Both the position numbers and the translations under genes were made by a program. Positions 15,715-27,101 of a stretch of 64,000 bases of DNA are shown here, one piece after another; position 1 is the stretch's first letter, and every line of letters starts with the position of its first letter. The stretch spans positions 620,001-684,000 of the forward strand of contig NZ_RZNC01000001.1 of assembly GCF_004078655.1 (NCBI RefSeq), given 5' to 3'. Source of the stretch: Labedella populi. GTDB lineage: Bacteria; Actinomycetota; Actinomycetes; Actinomycetales; Microbacteriaceae. Under the pieces are notes generated by a model, which worked only from the letters and a program-made list of their open reading frames with translations, was not told where the DNA came from and did not search any database.

Positions 15715-16368
15715 TCAGCCGTCGCGCAGTGGGCGCCCGCTCGCGTCCGTCTGGAAGTTCTGCGACCGGGTGAGGATCATGATGCCCTCGATGAGCCCCC
15801 AGATGGAGGACACGATCGCGAGGGTCCCGAACGAGATCACCGTGATGCAGACCATGGCGATGCCGATGCCCGTGTAACCGAGGTAGAACCGGTGCACACC
15901 GAACGCGCCGAGGAGGATGCCGAGGATGCCGGCGACGACGCGGCTCTTCGCCTGCGGATCGAAGTTCGGGTTGTAGCCGCCGGGCGTCTGGCCGTAACCG
16001 GGCCCGCCGGCGTACCCGCCGTAACCACCCTGCTGGGGATAGGCGTTCGGGTCGAACGGCGGGGTCTGCTGGTAGCCGTTCGCATCGTACGGCGGGTAGG
16101 GCACCTCGCCGGGTGCCGGAGGCTGCGGCGCCTGTCCGTAGCTGTTGGGGGCGGAGGGCGACTCCGTGGAGCTCTGTCCATACGGAGAGGACCCCGGGGG
16201 CGGTGTCGACGGGGTGCCCTGTCCGTATCCCGGGTAGGGGGCCGAGTCGTGCGGGGGGACCGGAGTGTCCTGCGCGGGGCGCGCGGCGTCGAACGGCGGC
16301 TGGGCGTCTGACGGCGGCGGGACGGGCGGGTCCTGCGGCGGGACGGGCGGCTGGTTGTTGTCGGACAT
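15715..16368 (-). CDS. TM2 domain membrane protein with Pro/Gly/Tyr-rich N-terminus
   Basis: A 217-residue protein. The first 140 residues are disordered and rich in Pro, Gln, Gly and Tyr (PPVPPQDPPVPPPSD; PYPGYGQGTPSTPPPG; YPQQGGYGGYAGGPGYG). The C-terminal 70 residues form a TM2 domain: a membrane helix (VVAGILGILLGAFGVHRFYLG), short here by family standards, then the FYLGYTGIGIAMV motif and a second helix (ISFGTLAIVSSIWGLIEGI). TM2 proteins are small membrane proteins without a defined function. It is divergent from the dnaK operon, with the promoter region and HAIR sites between them. Confidence 0.8.
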   Translation of the reverse strand: MSDNNQPPVPPQDPPVPPPSDAQPPFDAARPAQDTPVPPHDSAPYPGYGQGTPSTPPPGSSPYGQSSTESPSAPNSYGQAPQPPAPGEVPYPPYDANGYQQTPPFDPNAYPQQGGYGGYAGGPGYGQTPGGYNPNFDPQAKSRVVAGILGILLGAFGVHRFYLGYTGIGIAMVCITVISFGTLAIVSSIWGLIEGIMILTRSQNFQTDASGRPLRDG

Positions 16369-16428
16369 GTCCGTATCCTACCGACGCGGCGCTCTCGTGC
16401 CGAGGGGGAAACGCCCGTCCCGATGGGA

Positions 16429-19135
<2,707 letters not shown>

Positions 19136-19149
19136 GGGATAACGGACAG

Positions 19150-20157
19150 ATGGCAAGTCAAGATTGGTTCGACAAGGACTTCTACAAAGTCCTGGGTGTG
19201 TCGAAGGACGTCTCGGCTGCCGACCTCAAGAAGACGTACCGCAAGCTCGCGCGGACGTATCACCCGGATTCGAACCCGGGCGACGCCGCGGCCGAGGCTC
19301 GCTTCAAGGAGATCAGCGAGGCGTATACCGTCCTCAACGATCCCGAGCAGCGCAAGGAGTACGACGCCGTCCGGGCCATGGGCTCGGGCGCGCGCTTCAC
19401 GGCTCCGGGCGGCGGCGGGGCCGGCAACGGGGGTTTCGAGGACGTCTTCGGCGGGATGTTCGGTGGAGGCTCCCGCGGGCAGCAGTACAGCTACCAGCAG
19501 TCCGGCTTCGAGGACATCCTCGGGGGCATGTTCGGTGGCGGTGGTGGCGGCCGCACCGCGGGCTTCGGCTCGCCGAGCGGCGGCTTCCGCGGGTTCGGCG
19601 GCCCGACGAAGGGACGCGATGTGACCGCGTCGACGACCGTCGACTTCGTCACGGCGACCCAGGGCGACACCGTGAGCCTGCAGACGTCGGAGGGGCGCAC
19701 CATCAAGGTGAAGATCCCCGCGGGCGTCTCCGACGGGCAGAAGATCCGCTTGCGCGGCAAGGGTCAGCCCTCTCCCGACGGCGGCGAGGCCGGAGACATC
19801 GTGCTCACGGTGTCGGTGCGCAAGCACCCCGTCTTCGAGCGCGACGGTCTCAACCTCCGGGTGACGGTCCCCGTCACGTTCGTCGAGGCGACCCTCGGCG
19901 CGACGATCGAGGTCCCGACGCTCGGAGGCGAGCCCGTCAAGCTGCGGGTCGCCCCGGGCACGCCGTCCGGACGCGTCCTGCGCGTGAAGGGCAAGGGCGT
20001 CACGACCTCGAAGGGGACGGGCGACCTGCTCGCGGTCGTCCAGGTGGCGGTGCCGTCGCACTTGAGTGCGGAGGCTCTCGAAGCGCTCAACACGTTCGCG
20101 AAGGTGGGGCCGCAGGAGAATCCCCGCGTCGACCTCATCGCTCGCGCACGCGGGTGA
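19150..20157 (+). CDS. dnaJ: J-domain co-chaperone DnaJ, zinc-finger-less form
   Basis: A 335-residue DnaJ. The J domain is in residues 1-75 with the HPD motif in ARTYHPDSNPGD. A Gly/Phe-rich linker follows (residues about 85-155, GGMFGGGSRG and GGMFGGGGGG repeats), then the two beta-sandwich client-binding domains (TIKVKIPAGVSDGQKIRLRG; VRKHPVFERDGLNLRVTVPV). The four CxxCxGxG zinc motifs of classical DnaJ are absent and there is no cysteine at all, so the layout is that of CbpA/DnaJ2. It stimulates DnaK ATPase. It lies 14 bp after grpE and upstream of hspR, in the standard actinobacterial operon order. Confidence 0.94.
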   Translation: MASQDWFDKDFYKVLGVSKDVSAADLKKTYRKLARTYHPDSNPGDAAAEARFKEISEAYTVLNDPEQRKEYDAVRAMGSGARFTAPGGGGAGNGGFEDVFGGMFGGGSRGQQYSYQQSGFEDILGGMFGGGGGGRTAGFGSPSGGFRGFGGPTKGRDVTASTTVDFVTATQGDTVSLQTSEGRTIKVKIPAGVSDGQKIRLRGKGQPSPDGGEAGDIVLTVSVRKHPVFERDGLNLRVTVPVTFVEATLGATIEVPTLGGEPVKLRVAPGTPSGRVLRVKGKGVTTSKGTGDLLAVVQVAVPSHLSAEALEALNTFAKVGPQENPRVDLIARARG

Positions 20158-20238
20158 CCGCCGCACACCGGACGGAACACGGCGCACCGAACACGACACG
20201 GACAGGCGGCCCGGCGGCCGGGAGGAGGGTGATCATCG

Positions 20239-20694
20239 ATGGATGAGGAGACACCTGTCTTCGCGATCGCCGTGGCCGCCGAGCTCGCGGGTATGCACCC
20301 GCAGACGCTTCGCCAGTACGACCGCATCGGTCTTGTGAGCCCGACGCGCACGGCCGGCAAGTCGCGGCGCTACTCGATGCGCGACGTCATGCAGTTGCGC
20401 GAGGTCGCGCGGCTCAGCTCGGAGGGCGTGAGCCTCGAAGGCATCTCGCGTATCCTCGCGCTCGAGAACCAGGTCGCGGACCTCACGAAGCGCGTCCGGG
20501 ACCTCGAGCACACGCTCGCAGACCAGATGCTGCGCTCGTCGGGGCGCCTCGTCTTCGCCGCGGGTGCCCACGGGGACGTCGTCCCGCTCCGCCACGGCAC
20601 GCGCGCCCAGCGCCGTACCGAAGTCGTCGTCTGGCGTCCCCTCGGGGAGCGCCCGGCTCGTGTCGAGCCCGACGACGTTCTCGGCGACGACTGA
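20239..20694 (+). CDS. hspR: Heat-shock repressor HspR (MerR family)
   Basis: A 151-residue MerR-family repressor. The winged helix spans about residues 5-75 (FAIAVAAELAGMHPQTLRQY, DRIGLVSPTRTAGKSRRYS, DVMQLREVARLSSEGVSLEG), followed by a coiled coil. It binds HAIR sites, using DnaK as co-repressor in the characterised Streptomyces system, which gives feedback control. Three HAIR sites are visible in this window, two before dnaK and one before clpB. It is the last gene of the operon, 81 bp after dnaJ. Confidence 0.95.
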   Translation: MDEETPVFAIAVAAELAGMHPQTLRQYDRIGLVSPTRTAGKSRRYSMRDVMQLREVARLSSEGVSLEGISRILALENQVADLTKRVRDLEHTLADQMLRSSGRLVFAAGAHGDVVPLRHGTRAQRRTEVVVWRPLGERPARVEPDDVLGDD

Positions 20695-20695
20695 C

Positions 20696-22057
20696 TCAGC
20701 GACCGTCGAAGAGGCGGCCGATGGAGTCGAAGCGCTCGCCGTAGTGCTGAGCAAGAGACTTCGCGACCGTCACGGAATCGACGAGCGGATGTGCGGCGAA
20801 GGCGCGCCACGCGAGCTCGCGGGCGTGAGTACCGGAGGAGCGCGTCGCCTCGATGACGAGTCTCTCCGCGGACTTCACAGTCGTCATGAGCCCCGCCATC
20901 TCGCCGGTCACCTCGGCGATCGGCCACGGGTGGACACCCGAACCGTCGACCGTGCAGCCGACTTCGATCACCGCGTCGTCGGGTAGCGCCGGCACGAGAC
21001 CGGCGTTCGCGATGTTCAGGATCATCGTGGACGAGCGCCCGGTCGCAAGCGCTGCCATGAGGTCGAGCGCGACCTGCTGGTACCCGCCCGAGTCGACGTC
21101 GGAGGCGTGGCGTTCGCCCTCCTCTCCCTCCGGCCGGCTCTCGGCCATGTAGCTCGATTCGCGCTCATGGCGCGTGCGGAGCCACGATGCGAGGGGGTCC
21201 TCGCCCGGCGCGTCGAAGAACGCCCGCTGCTGCACGTCGAGGAACTGGCCGCGCGTCGCCTCGGACGCCGCGATCCGTTCGGTCGCCTCTCGCGTGAAGT
21301 AGTAGTAGTACAGGTATTCGTTGGGGAGCGCCCCGATCGCACGCACCCAGTCGAAGCCCATGAGCCGGGCCTCCTCGATCTCCGCGAGCGCCGCGTCCGA
21401 GGCGAGCAGGTCGGGCAAGCGGTCCTCGCCGCCCACCTCGAGCGAGCGGAGCCAGCCCAGGTGGTTGAGGCCGACGTAGTCGAATCGGAGGGGCGCGTCG
21501 CTCGCGCCGGCGAGCGGGGCGACGGCGGTGGCGGCTCGCCGCATGAGACCGATCGGGGTGTCGCAGATGCCCACGACACGCTCCCCGAGGATCGAACGCA
21601 TCGCCTCGGTCACGATGCCGGCCGGATTCGTGAAGTTGATGACCCAGGCATCTGGTGCGACGTCGCGGATCCGACGCGCCAGTCGCTCCATGAACGGGAC
21701 GGTGCGGAGCGCGTAGGCGAGCCCGCCCGGCCCCACCGTTTCTTGGCCGAGGACTCCCAAATCGAGTGCCGTGCGCTCGTCGATGATCCGGCCCTCGGTG
21801 CCGCCGATGCGGACCGCGCTGAAGACGAAGTCCGCACCCGTGAGGGCCTCGTCGAGGTCATCGGTCGTCGTGATGCGCGGGTGACGGGCGGTCGACTCGG
21901 ACAGCCGCTCGATCACGGCCCCGATGGTGCCGAGGCGAGAGGTCGACGTGTCGTACAGGCACAGCTCGTCGATGACGACGGGCGCGCCCGCGGCTGCGAC
22001 GGCCTCGAAGACCTGGGGTACGCGGAATCCGCCGCCGCCGATGATCGTGAGCTTCAT
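20696..22057 (-). CDS. GH4-family 6-phospho-glycosidase
   Basis: A 453-residue NAD- and metal-dependent glycoside hydrolase of family 4, most like 6-phospho-beta-glucosidases. The N-terminal Rossmann start is MKLTIIGGGGFRVPQVFEAV; further motifs are INFTNPAGIVTEAMRSILG, VVGICDTPIGLMRRAA (metal-site cysteine) and YVGLNHLGWLRSLEVGG (metal-site histidine). GH4 enzymes cleave glycosides by a redox-assisted elimination. Some act on phosphorylated disaccharides; the lack of PTS genes here leaves it open whether its substrate is phosphorylated. It overlaps the deoR stop by ATGA and is divergent from the PfkB-ABC-nagB operon. It converges on hspR with a 1-bp gap. Confidence 0.88.
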   Translation of the reverse strand: MKLTIIGGGGFRVPQVFEAVAAAGAPVVIDELCLYDTSTSRLGTIGAVIERLSESTARHPRITTTDDLDEALTGADFVFSAVRIGGTEGRIIDERTALDLGVLGQETVGPGGLAYALRTVPFMERLARRIRDVAPDAWVINFTNPAGIVTEAMRSILGERVVGICDTPIGLMRRAATAVAPLAGASDAPLRFDYVGLNHLGWLRSLEVGGEDRLPDLLASDAALAEIEEARLMGFDWVRAIGALPNEYLYYYYFTREATERIAASEATRGQFLDVQQRAFFDAPGEDPLASWLRTRHERESSYMAESRPEGEEGERHASDVDSGGYQQVALDLMAALATGRSSTMILNIANAGLVPALPDDAVIEVGCTVDGSGVHPWPIAEVTGEMAGLMTTVKSAERLVIEATRSSGTHARELAWRAFAAHPLVDSVTVAKSLAQHYGERFDSIGRLFDGR

Positions 22058-22803
22058 GTGGTGAGCACCTCCACTCCGGCGGACCGGAGAACGTCGAGTG
22101 TGGCGGGGTCGGCGTCGTCGTTGGTGACGACCGTCGAGTAACGATCCGGCCCGCACACGTTGAGCAGACCGACGCCGGGGAACTTCGAGGAATCTGCGAG
22201 CACGACGACGCGGTTCGACGACTCGATCATGGCCTTCTTGACGGGCACCTCCATGCCTGTCGTGTCGGCGATCGTGCCGTCTGAGCGGATTCCGCTGGTG
22301 CCGAGGAAACACACGGATGCGCGGATCTGCGCGAGTGCCTGCTCGGTGAGTACACCGACCATGGAGTGGTAGTTCTTGCGCACGGCGCCTCCCAGCACGA
22401 TGAGTTCGACCTCGTCGTCGTCGCGGAGCTGGTCGATCACGGCGAGGCTCGAGGTCACGACGGTGAGGCGACGCCCGCGCAGATGCCGTGCCAGGAGCGC
22501 GGTCGTGGTGCCGATGTCGATGAGGATGACGTCGCCGTCCTCCACGAGTGCAGCGGCACGGGAGGCGACGAGTTCCTTCTCGGCACTGCGGACGCGCTCG
22601 ACGTCGCTGAACGGCACCCGATCGGGTTCCACATTGCCGCCCCCGCGGACGCGCCGGAGCAGTCCGTCGGCGCTCAGCGCGTTGAGGTCGCGGCGGATCG
22701 TCGAGGCGGAGACGCCGAACCGACCGGCCAGGAGTTCGACGGACACCTCTCCCTCCGTGCGCAGGGAGTCCAGGATCTTCGCCTGGCGCGTCGCTGTAAG
22801 CAT
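22054..22803 (-). CDS. DeoR-family transcriptional regulator
   Basis: A 249-residue regulator. The N-terminal HTH is QAKILDSLRTEGEVSVEL plus RFGVSASTIRRDLNAL, and the DeoR phosphosugar-sensor domain follows (DVILIDIGTTTALLARHL, VVTSSLAVIDQL, VELIVLGGAVRKNYHSMVG, CFLGTSGIRSDG, VVVLADSSKFPGVG). It should repress the divergent sugar operon and its own operon (deoR-GH4) and be released by a phosphosugar. Direct repeats of TTCGATCAT in the shared promoter region are the likely binding sites. Confidence 0.9.
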   Translation of the reverse strand: MLTATRQAKILDSLRTEGEVSVELLAGRFGVSASTIRRDLNALSADGLLRRVRGGGNVEPDRVPFSDVERVRSAEKELVASRAAALVEDGDVILIDIGTTTALLARHLRGRRLTVVTSSLAVIDQLRDDDEVELIVLGGAVRKNYHSMVGVLTEQALAQIRASVCFLGTSGIRSDGTIADTTGMEVPVKKAMIESSNRVVVLADSSKFPGVGLLNVCGPDRYSTVVTNDDADPATLDVLRSAGVEVLTT

Positions 22804-22824
22804 GCGGCGAGCATATCAGTCACT

Positions 22825-22876
22825 TTCGATCATGATTTGACGCAACTTCGATCATTAACCAGTATGTTCAATCAAA
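22825..22876. promoter_or_regulatory. Predicted DeoR operator: phased direct repeats
   Basis: TTCGATCAT occurs at 22825-22833 and again at 22847-22855. A weaker copy, TTCAATCAA, is at 22868-22876. The spacings are 22 and 21 bp, two helical turns, so a protein could bind all copies on one face of the DNA. The array lies between the divergent deoR and PfkB genes. Direct, phased repeats are typical of DeoR-family operators. Confidence 0.55.
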
Positions 22877-22906
22877 CGGCTCCACCTCGACGACGAAGGA
22901 CTCCTC

Positions 22907-24049
22907 ATGACTCCGAGCAACGCTGATCACGATGTCGACGTCGTGCTCGCGGGATCGATGTTCTTCGACATGGTGCTCACGGGTCTGAGCGCGCCGCCGT
23001 CGGCCGGCACCGAGGTCTGGGCCTCCGGTATGGGGTCGAGCCCGGGCGGCGTCGCGAACCTCGCCGTCGCCGCGAGCCGGCTCGGGCTCCGCACAGCCCT
23101 CGCGTCCACCTTCGGCGACGACGCCTACGGCCGCTGGTGCTGGCGCGTGCTCGAGCAGCACGAGCACATCGACCTCAGTCGCTCACGCTGCCTCGAGGAC
23201 TGGCACACGGCGGTCACCGTCTCGATCGCCGAGCACGGCGACCGGAGCATGATCACGCACGGGCACGACAGCCCGCTCAGGGCGGATGACCTGCTCGCGG
23301 ACGCGGTCTCCTCGGCCGCGGCCTTCGCCGAGCTGAGCGGCATGACGACCGTCGACGAGAACGAGGAGTGGTGGCGGCGGGCAGCCGCCTCCGGTACCCG
23401 GGTCTTCGCCGACGTCGGCTGGGACTCGACGGGAGTCTGGGATCCCGCGACCCTCGACCCGCTCGACTCCTGCTACGCCTTCACACCGAACCAGGTCGAG
23501 GCCATGGCGTACACCCGGACCGACTCGCCGCTCGCCGCCGCGCGCATCCTGGCCGAGCGGGTGCCACTCGTCGTCGTCACGTGTGGAGCGGACGGTGCTC
23601 TCGCGATCGACGCGGAGGCCGGGGTGGAGGCCGTCGTCCCACCCGTCCCCGTCACCCTCCTCGACGCGACCGGCGCCGGCGACGTCTTCGCGGCCTCCTT
23701 CGTGCTCGGGACGCTCCGCTCGTGGCCGCTCGAGCAGCGACTCGCGTTCTCCGCGTTGTGCTCGGCGCTCGCCGTCCAGCAGTTCGGCGGGTCTCTCGCC
23801 GCTCCCGGCTGGGGCGACATCGCCGACTGGTGGGCTCGCACGCGCGCCGCCGGCGAGAGCGACCTCGTCCGCCGCTACGGTTTCCTCGACGACGCCGTGC
23901 CCGCCGGCACCGCCGGCACCGCCGGGATCGTGCGCCGCGCCGATGCGACCTTCCGTTGGCCGGACGACGTGATCGAGACCATCCCGAACCCCGATCGACC
24001 CCTCACCGCACCACCCACCCGTTTGGAAGGGAACCACGGCAATGAATAG
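22907..24049 (+). CDS. PfkB-family carbohydrate kinase
   Basis: A 380-residue kinase of the ribokinase/PfkB family. Evidence includes the start DVDVVLAGSMFFDMVLTG, the substrate-site GGVANLAVAASRLGL, FTPNQVEAMAYT and the catalytic DATGAGDVFAASFVLG. A C-terminal extension of some 70 residues (from ADWWARTRAAGESDLVRRYG onward) goes beyond the usual kinase core. It is the first gene of an operon with an ABC importer and NagB, so it probably phosphorylates the imported sugar. The substrate could be an amino sugar, but this is inferred from nagB only. Its end overlaps the next gene by 8 bp. Confidence 0.85.
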   Translation: MTPSNADHDVDVVLAGSMFFDMVLTGLSAPPSAGTEVWASGMGSSPGGVANLAVAASRLGLRTALASTFGDDAYGRWCWRVLEQHEHIDLSRSRCLEDWHTAVTVSIAEHGDRSMITHGHDSPLRADDLLADAVSSAAAFAELSGMTTVDENEEWWRRAAASGTRVFADVGWDSTGVWDPATLDPLDSCYAFTPNQVEAMAYTRTDSPLAAARILAERVPLVVVTCGADGALAIDAEAGVEAVVPPVPVTLLDATGAGDVFAASFVLGTLRSWPLEQRLAFSALCSALAVQQFGGSLAAPGWGDIADWWARTRAAGESDLVRRYGFLDDAVPAGTAGTAGIVRRADATFRWPDDVIETIPNPDRPLTAPPTRLEGNHGNE

Positions 24050-25397
24050 ACGAAATCGCACGCTGTTGTCAGGGATCGGTGCGGGCACGCTCGTCGTCGC
24101 CCTCGCCGCTTGTGCTCCGGGCGCCGGCGGCACGTCTGACCCCGACACGGACACGGGCGCCATCTCCACCGACATCAGCGGTGTCGAGGACATGACCCTC
24201 ACCGTGTGGGACCAGGAGACGCGCGGCGGCCAGAACGAGCAGATGGAACAGCTCAACGCGGCGTTCGAGGAGAAGTACCCGAACATCACGATCGAGCGTA
24301 ATTCGCAGTCGTTCGACGACCTCGCGACGACGTTGCGGCTCGCGCTCACCGGCAACGACGCGCCGGACGTCGTGCAGGCGAACAACGGTCGCAACTCGAT
24401 GGGCGCCTTCGTCGAGGCCGGTCAGTTGCGTCCCCTCGACGACTACGCCGCGGAGTACGGGTGGACCGACCGCTACTCCGAGAACGTCCTCCAGTACTCC
24501 ACCTACGGCGAGGAGGGCGCTGTCTTCGGCGAGGGTGAACTCTACGGCCTCCCGCAGGTCGGCGAGGTCGTCGGCGTCTTCTACTCGAAGGCCAAGCTCG
24601 CGGAGCTCGGTCTCGAGGTGCCGGAGACGTGGGCGGACTTCGAGGACGCCGTGGAGGCCGCCTCCGCCGATGGTCCTGCTCTCCAACTCGGGAACATCGA
24701 GCAGTGGCCGGCCGGTCACGTGTTCGGTCCGATCCAGGGCCAGTACGTCGACGCCGCCGACGTCACGGCCCTCGGTCTCGGCAACCCCGGTGCGAGTTGG
24801 ACGAGTCAGGACAACGTCGACGCCGCCGCGGAGTTGCAGGACTGGGTCGAGGCCGGCTACTTCAACGAGGGCGTGAACGGCACCGACTACGACGCGGCGT
24901 GGCAAGCGTTCGGCTCGGGCGACGGCACGTTCCTCATGGGAGGATCGTGGCTCGCCGCTGACCTCGAGGACGCGATGGGCGACGACGTCGGCTTCTTCGC
25001 CCCCGCCCGCGACGACGGCACGATCGCGACGACGGGTGGCACGGGTCTCCCCTTCACGGTGACCTCGGCGGCCGAGAACAGCGACGTCGCCGCGGCGTAC
25101 ATCGACTTCATCACGAGCGACGAGGCCATGGAGGTGCTCGCCGAGACCGGAAACCTCCCGGTCAACCGCACGGCCGAGCTCGCTCCGAGCGACGGCGTCC
25201 TCGCGGACGTGTACGCGGTGTTCGGCGAGGTCACGGAGTCGGGCGAACTCCTGCCGTACCTCGACTACGCGACTCCCACATTCGGCGACACCCTCGGCCA
25301 GGCGCTGCAGGATCTCATCGACGGCCGGGTCGACCCGGAGGCCTTCACCGAGCAGCTCGAGACCGACTACGCGGGATTCACCTCAGGCGATGAGTAG
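24042..25397 (+). CDS. Sugar ABC transporter substrate-binding lipoprotein (CUT1 type)
   Basis: A 451-residue lipoprotein with signal peptide and lipobox LAAC (cysteine near residue 24). The family-1 solute-binding fold is supported by MTLTVWDQETRGGQNEQME, NAAFEEKYPNITIERN, LRLALTGNDAPDVVQ, VGVFYSKAKLAELGLEVPET, GGSWLAADLEDAMG and the ASEAAxDFI-like AAAYIDFITSDEAMEVLAET. It captures an oligosaccharide or sugar outside the membrane. The start overlaps the kinase gene by 8 bp, with GGAAGGG upstream. The two permeases of the same importer follow. Confidence 0.9.
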   Translation: MNRRNRTLLSGIGAGTLVVALAACAPGAGGTSDPDTDTGAISTDISGVEDMTLTVWDQETRGGQNEQMEQLNAAFEEKYPNITIERNSQSFDDLATTLRLALTGNDAPDVVQANNGRNSMGAFVEAGQLRPLDDYAAEYGWTDRYSENVLQYSTYGEEGAVFGEGELYGLPQVGEVVGVFYSKAKLAELGLEVPETWADFEDAVEAASADGPALQLGNIEQWPAGHVFGPIQGQYVDAADVTALGLGNPGASWTSQDNVDAAAELQDWVEAGYFNEGVNGTDYDAAWQAFGSGDGTFLMGGSWLAADLEDAMGDDVGFFAPARDDGTIATTGGTGLPFTVTSAAENSDVAAAYIDFITSDEAMEVLAETGNLPVNRTAELAPSDGVLADVYAVFGEVTESGELLPYLDYATPTFGDTLGQALQDLIDGRVDPEAFTEQLETDYAGFTSGDE

Positions 25398-26286
25398 GAC
25401 CACCGTGCCCGGCCGGAGCGCGCGTCGCTCCGGCCGGGCGTGGGTGCCGTACGCGTACCTCGCTCCGGCGCTCGTCGTCTACGGCGTCTTCCTGCTCTTC
25501 CCCATCGGACGGGCGGCGCAGTTCTCGTTCTTCGAGTGGGACGGGCTCGGGGAATCGACGTTCGTCGGCCTCGACAACTACGTCACCGTCTTCCAGGACG
25601 GCCGACTCCTCGAAGCGTTCGGGCACGCGTTCGTGCTGATCTTCTTCTTCTCGATCCTGCCCCTCGGGATCGGCCTCCTCGCCGCGGGTGTCCTCAACCG
25701 GGCACAGGTGCGCGGTCTCGGGTTCTTCCGTACGGTGCTCTTCCTGCCGCAAGTCATCGCCATGGTCGTCGTCGCCGTGGCGTGGAGGCAGATCTACGCA
25801 CCGGACGGAGTACTCAACGGCGCGCTGCGCGCCGTGGGGCTCGGTCACCTGACGAGGCCGTGGCTCGGCGACTACACCTTCACTCTCCCCGCCGTCGGCC
25901 TCGTCGGCACGTGGGTCGCGACCGGGCTCGTCATCGTCCTCATGCTCGCGGGGATGAGCAAGATCCCGCGCGAGCACTACGAGGCGGCCCGACTCGACGG
26001 TGCCGGGGCGCTCCGGGAGTTCCTCGCCGTGACCCTCCCCGCCGTCCGCGGCGAGATCACGGTTGCGCTCACACTCACGATCATCGCGGCCCTCAAGACG
26101 TTCGACCTCGTGTACGTGACGACGCGTGGTGGCCCCGGCACGTCGACGACCGTGCCGAGCTACGAGATCTACCGCCGTGCGTTCGAGACCGGTGACGTGG
26201 GTCTCGCGACAGCCGTCGGAGTCGTGCTCACTCTCGTCGTCCTCGTCATCACCGCCGTCATCAATCGCATCGGAGACAGATCGTGA
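25390..26286 (+). CDS. Sugar ABC transporter permease, MalF/UgpA type
   Basis: A 298-residue permease with six hydrophobic segments. Evidence includes YAYLAPALVVYGVFLLFPIG, the loop QFSFFEWDGLGESTFVGLDN and the ATPase-coupling EAA loop (EHYEAARLDGAGALREFLAV). It pairs with the next gene to form the channel. It overlaps the binding-protein gene by 8 bp. No ATPase is encoded in this operon; actinobacterial CUT1 importers commonly share an MsiK-type ATPase encoded elsewhere, which is the likely situation. Confidence 0.92.
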   Translation: MSRTTVPGRSARRSGRAWVPYAYLAPALVVYGVFLLFPIGRAAQFSFFEWDGLGESTFVGLDNYVTVFQDGRLLEAFGHAFVLIFFFSILPLGIGLLAAGVLNRAQVRGLGFFRTVLFLPQVIAMVVVAVAWRQIYAPDGVLNGALRAVGLGHLTRPWLGDYTFTLPAVGLVGTWVATGLVIVLMLAGMSKIPREHYEAARLDGAGALREFLAVTLPAVRGEITVALTLTIIAALKTFDLVYVTTRGGPGTSTTVPSYEIYRRAFETGDVGLATAVGVVLTLVVLVITAVINRIGDRS

Positions 26287-27101
26287 AGGTCTCGGCGTTC
26301 GAGCGCGCGACGAACTACGTCGTGCTCGTCTTCTTCGCCCTCGTCGTGCTCGGCCCCATCGGCGTCATCGTCTCGTTGGCTTTCGGCCCCGAGAGCGCCT
26401 CGGTCGCACGCGAGGGCTTCGCACTGCACATCGAGAACTTCGCGGAGGCCTGGGTCGTCGGCCGGTTCGGCGAGTACATGGCGTGGTCGGTCGTCGTCGC
26501 CGTCATCGTCGTCGTGATCGCCGTGACGTGCTCCATCCTCGCCGGGTACGCGTTCGGGGTGATGAGGTTCCGGGGTTCCGGCGTGCTCTTCGCGCTCTTC
26601 CTGCTCGGCATCATGGTGCCGACCGAGGCGTTCATCGTCCCGCTCTTCTTCGACATGCGCAGTCTCGGTCTCACGAACACCGTGTGGGGCGTCGCCCTGC
26701 CGCAAGCGGCGATGTCGATCGCCTTCGGAACGTACTGGATGCGCACGTACTTCCGATCCGCGAGCCTCTCGATCATCGAGGCCGCGCGGCTCGACGGGGC
26801 CGGCTCGTTCCGAATCCTGTGGCAGATCCTCGTGCCCGTCGGGCGCCCCGCGATCCTCACCCTCGTGCTGCTCACGTTCATGTGGACGTGGAACGAGTTC
26901 CTCATCCCGCTCGTGATGTCGCCGAGCGGCACCGTGCGCACGGCGCCTCTCGGGCTCGCCTTCTTCCAGGGGCAGTACACACAGGGCACGGCGCTGCTCG
27001 CCGCCGGAGCCGTCCTCGTCGCTCTGCCCGTCGTCGTGCTCTACATCTTCCTGCAGCGGCATTTCATCACGGGCATGATCGAGGGAGCCGTGCGCGAGTG
27101 A
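26283..27101 (+). CDS. Sugar ABC transporter permease, MalG/UgpE type
   Basis: A 272-residue second permease. Its coupling loop is IIEAARLDGAGSFRILWQIL; other family features are YAFGVMRFRGSGVLFALFLL, MVPTEAFIVPLFFDMRSLGL and TFMWTWNEFLIPLVMSP. It starts at GTG 26283, overlapping the MalF-type gene by 4 bp (GTGA), and ends overlapping nagB in the same way. Confidence 0.92.
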   Translation: MKVSAFERATNYVVLVFFALVVLGPIGVIVSLAFGPESASVAREGFALHIENFAEAWVVGRFGEYMAWSVVVAVIVVVIAVTCSILAGYAFGVMRFRGSGVLFALFLLGIMVPTEAFIVPLFFDMRSLGLTNTVWGVALPQAAMSIAFGTYWMRTYFRSASLSIIEAARLDGAGSFRILWQILVPVGRPAILTLVLLTFMWTWNEFLIPLVMSPSGTVRTAPLGLAFFQGQYTQGTALLAAGAVLVALPVVVLYIFLQRHFITGMIEGAVRE

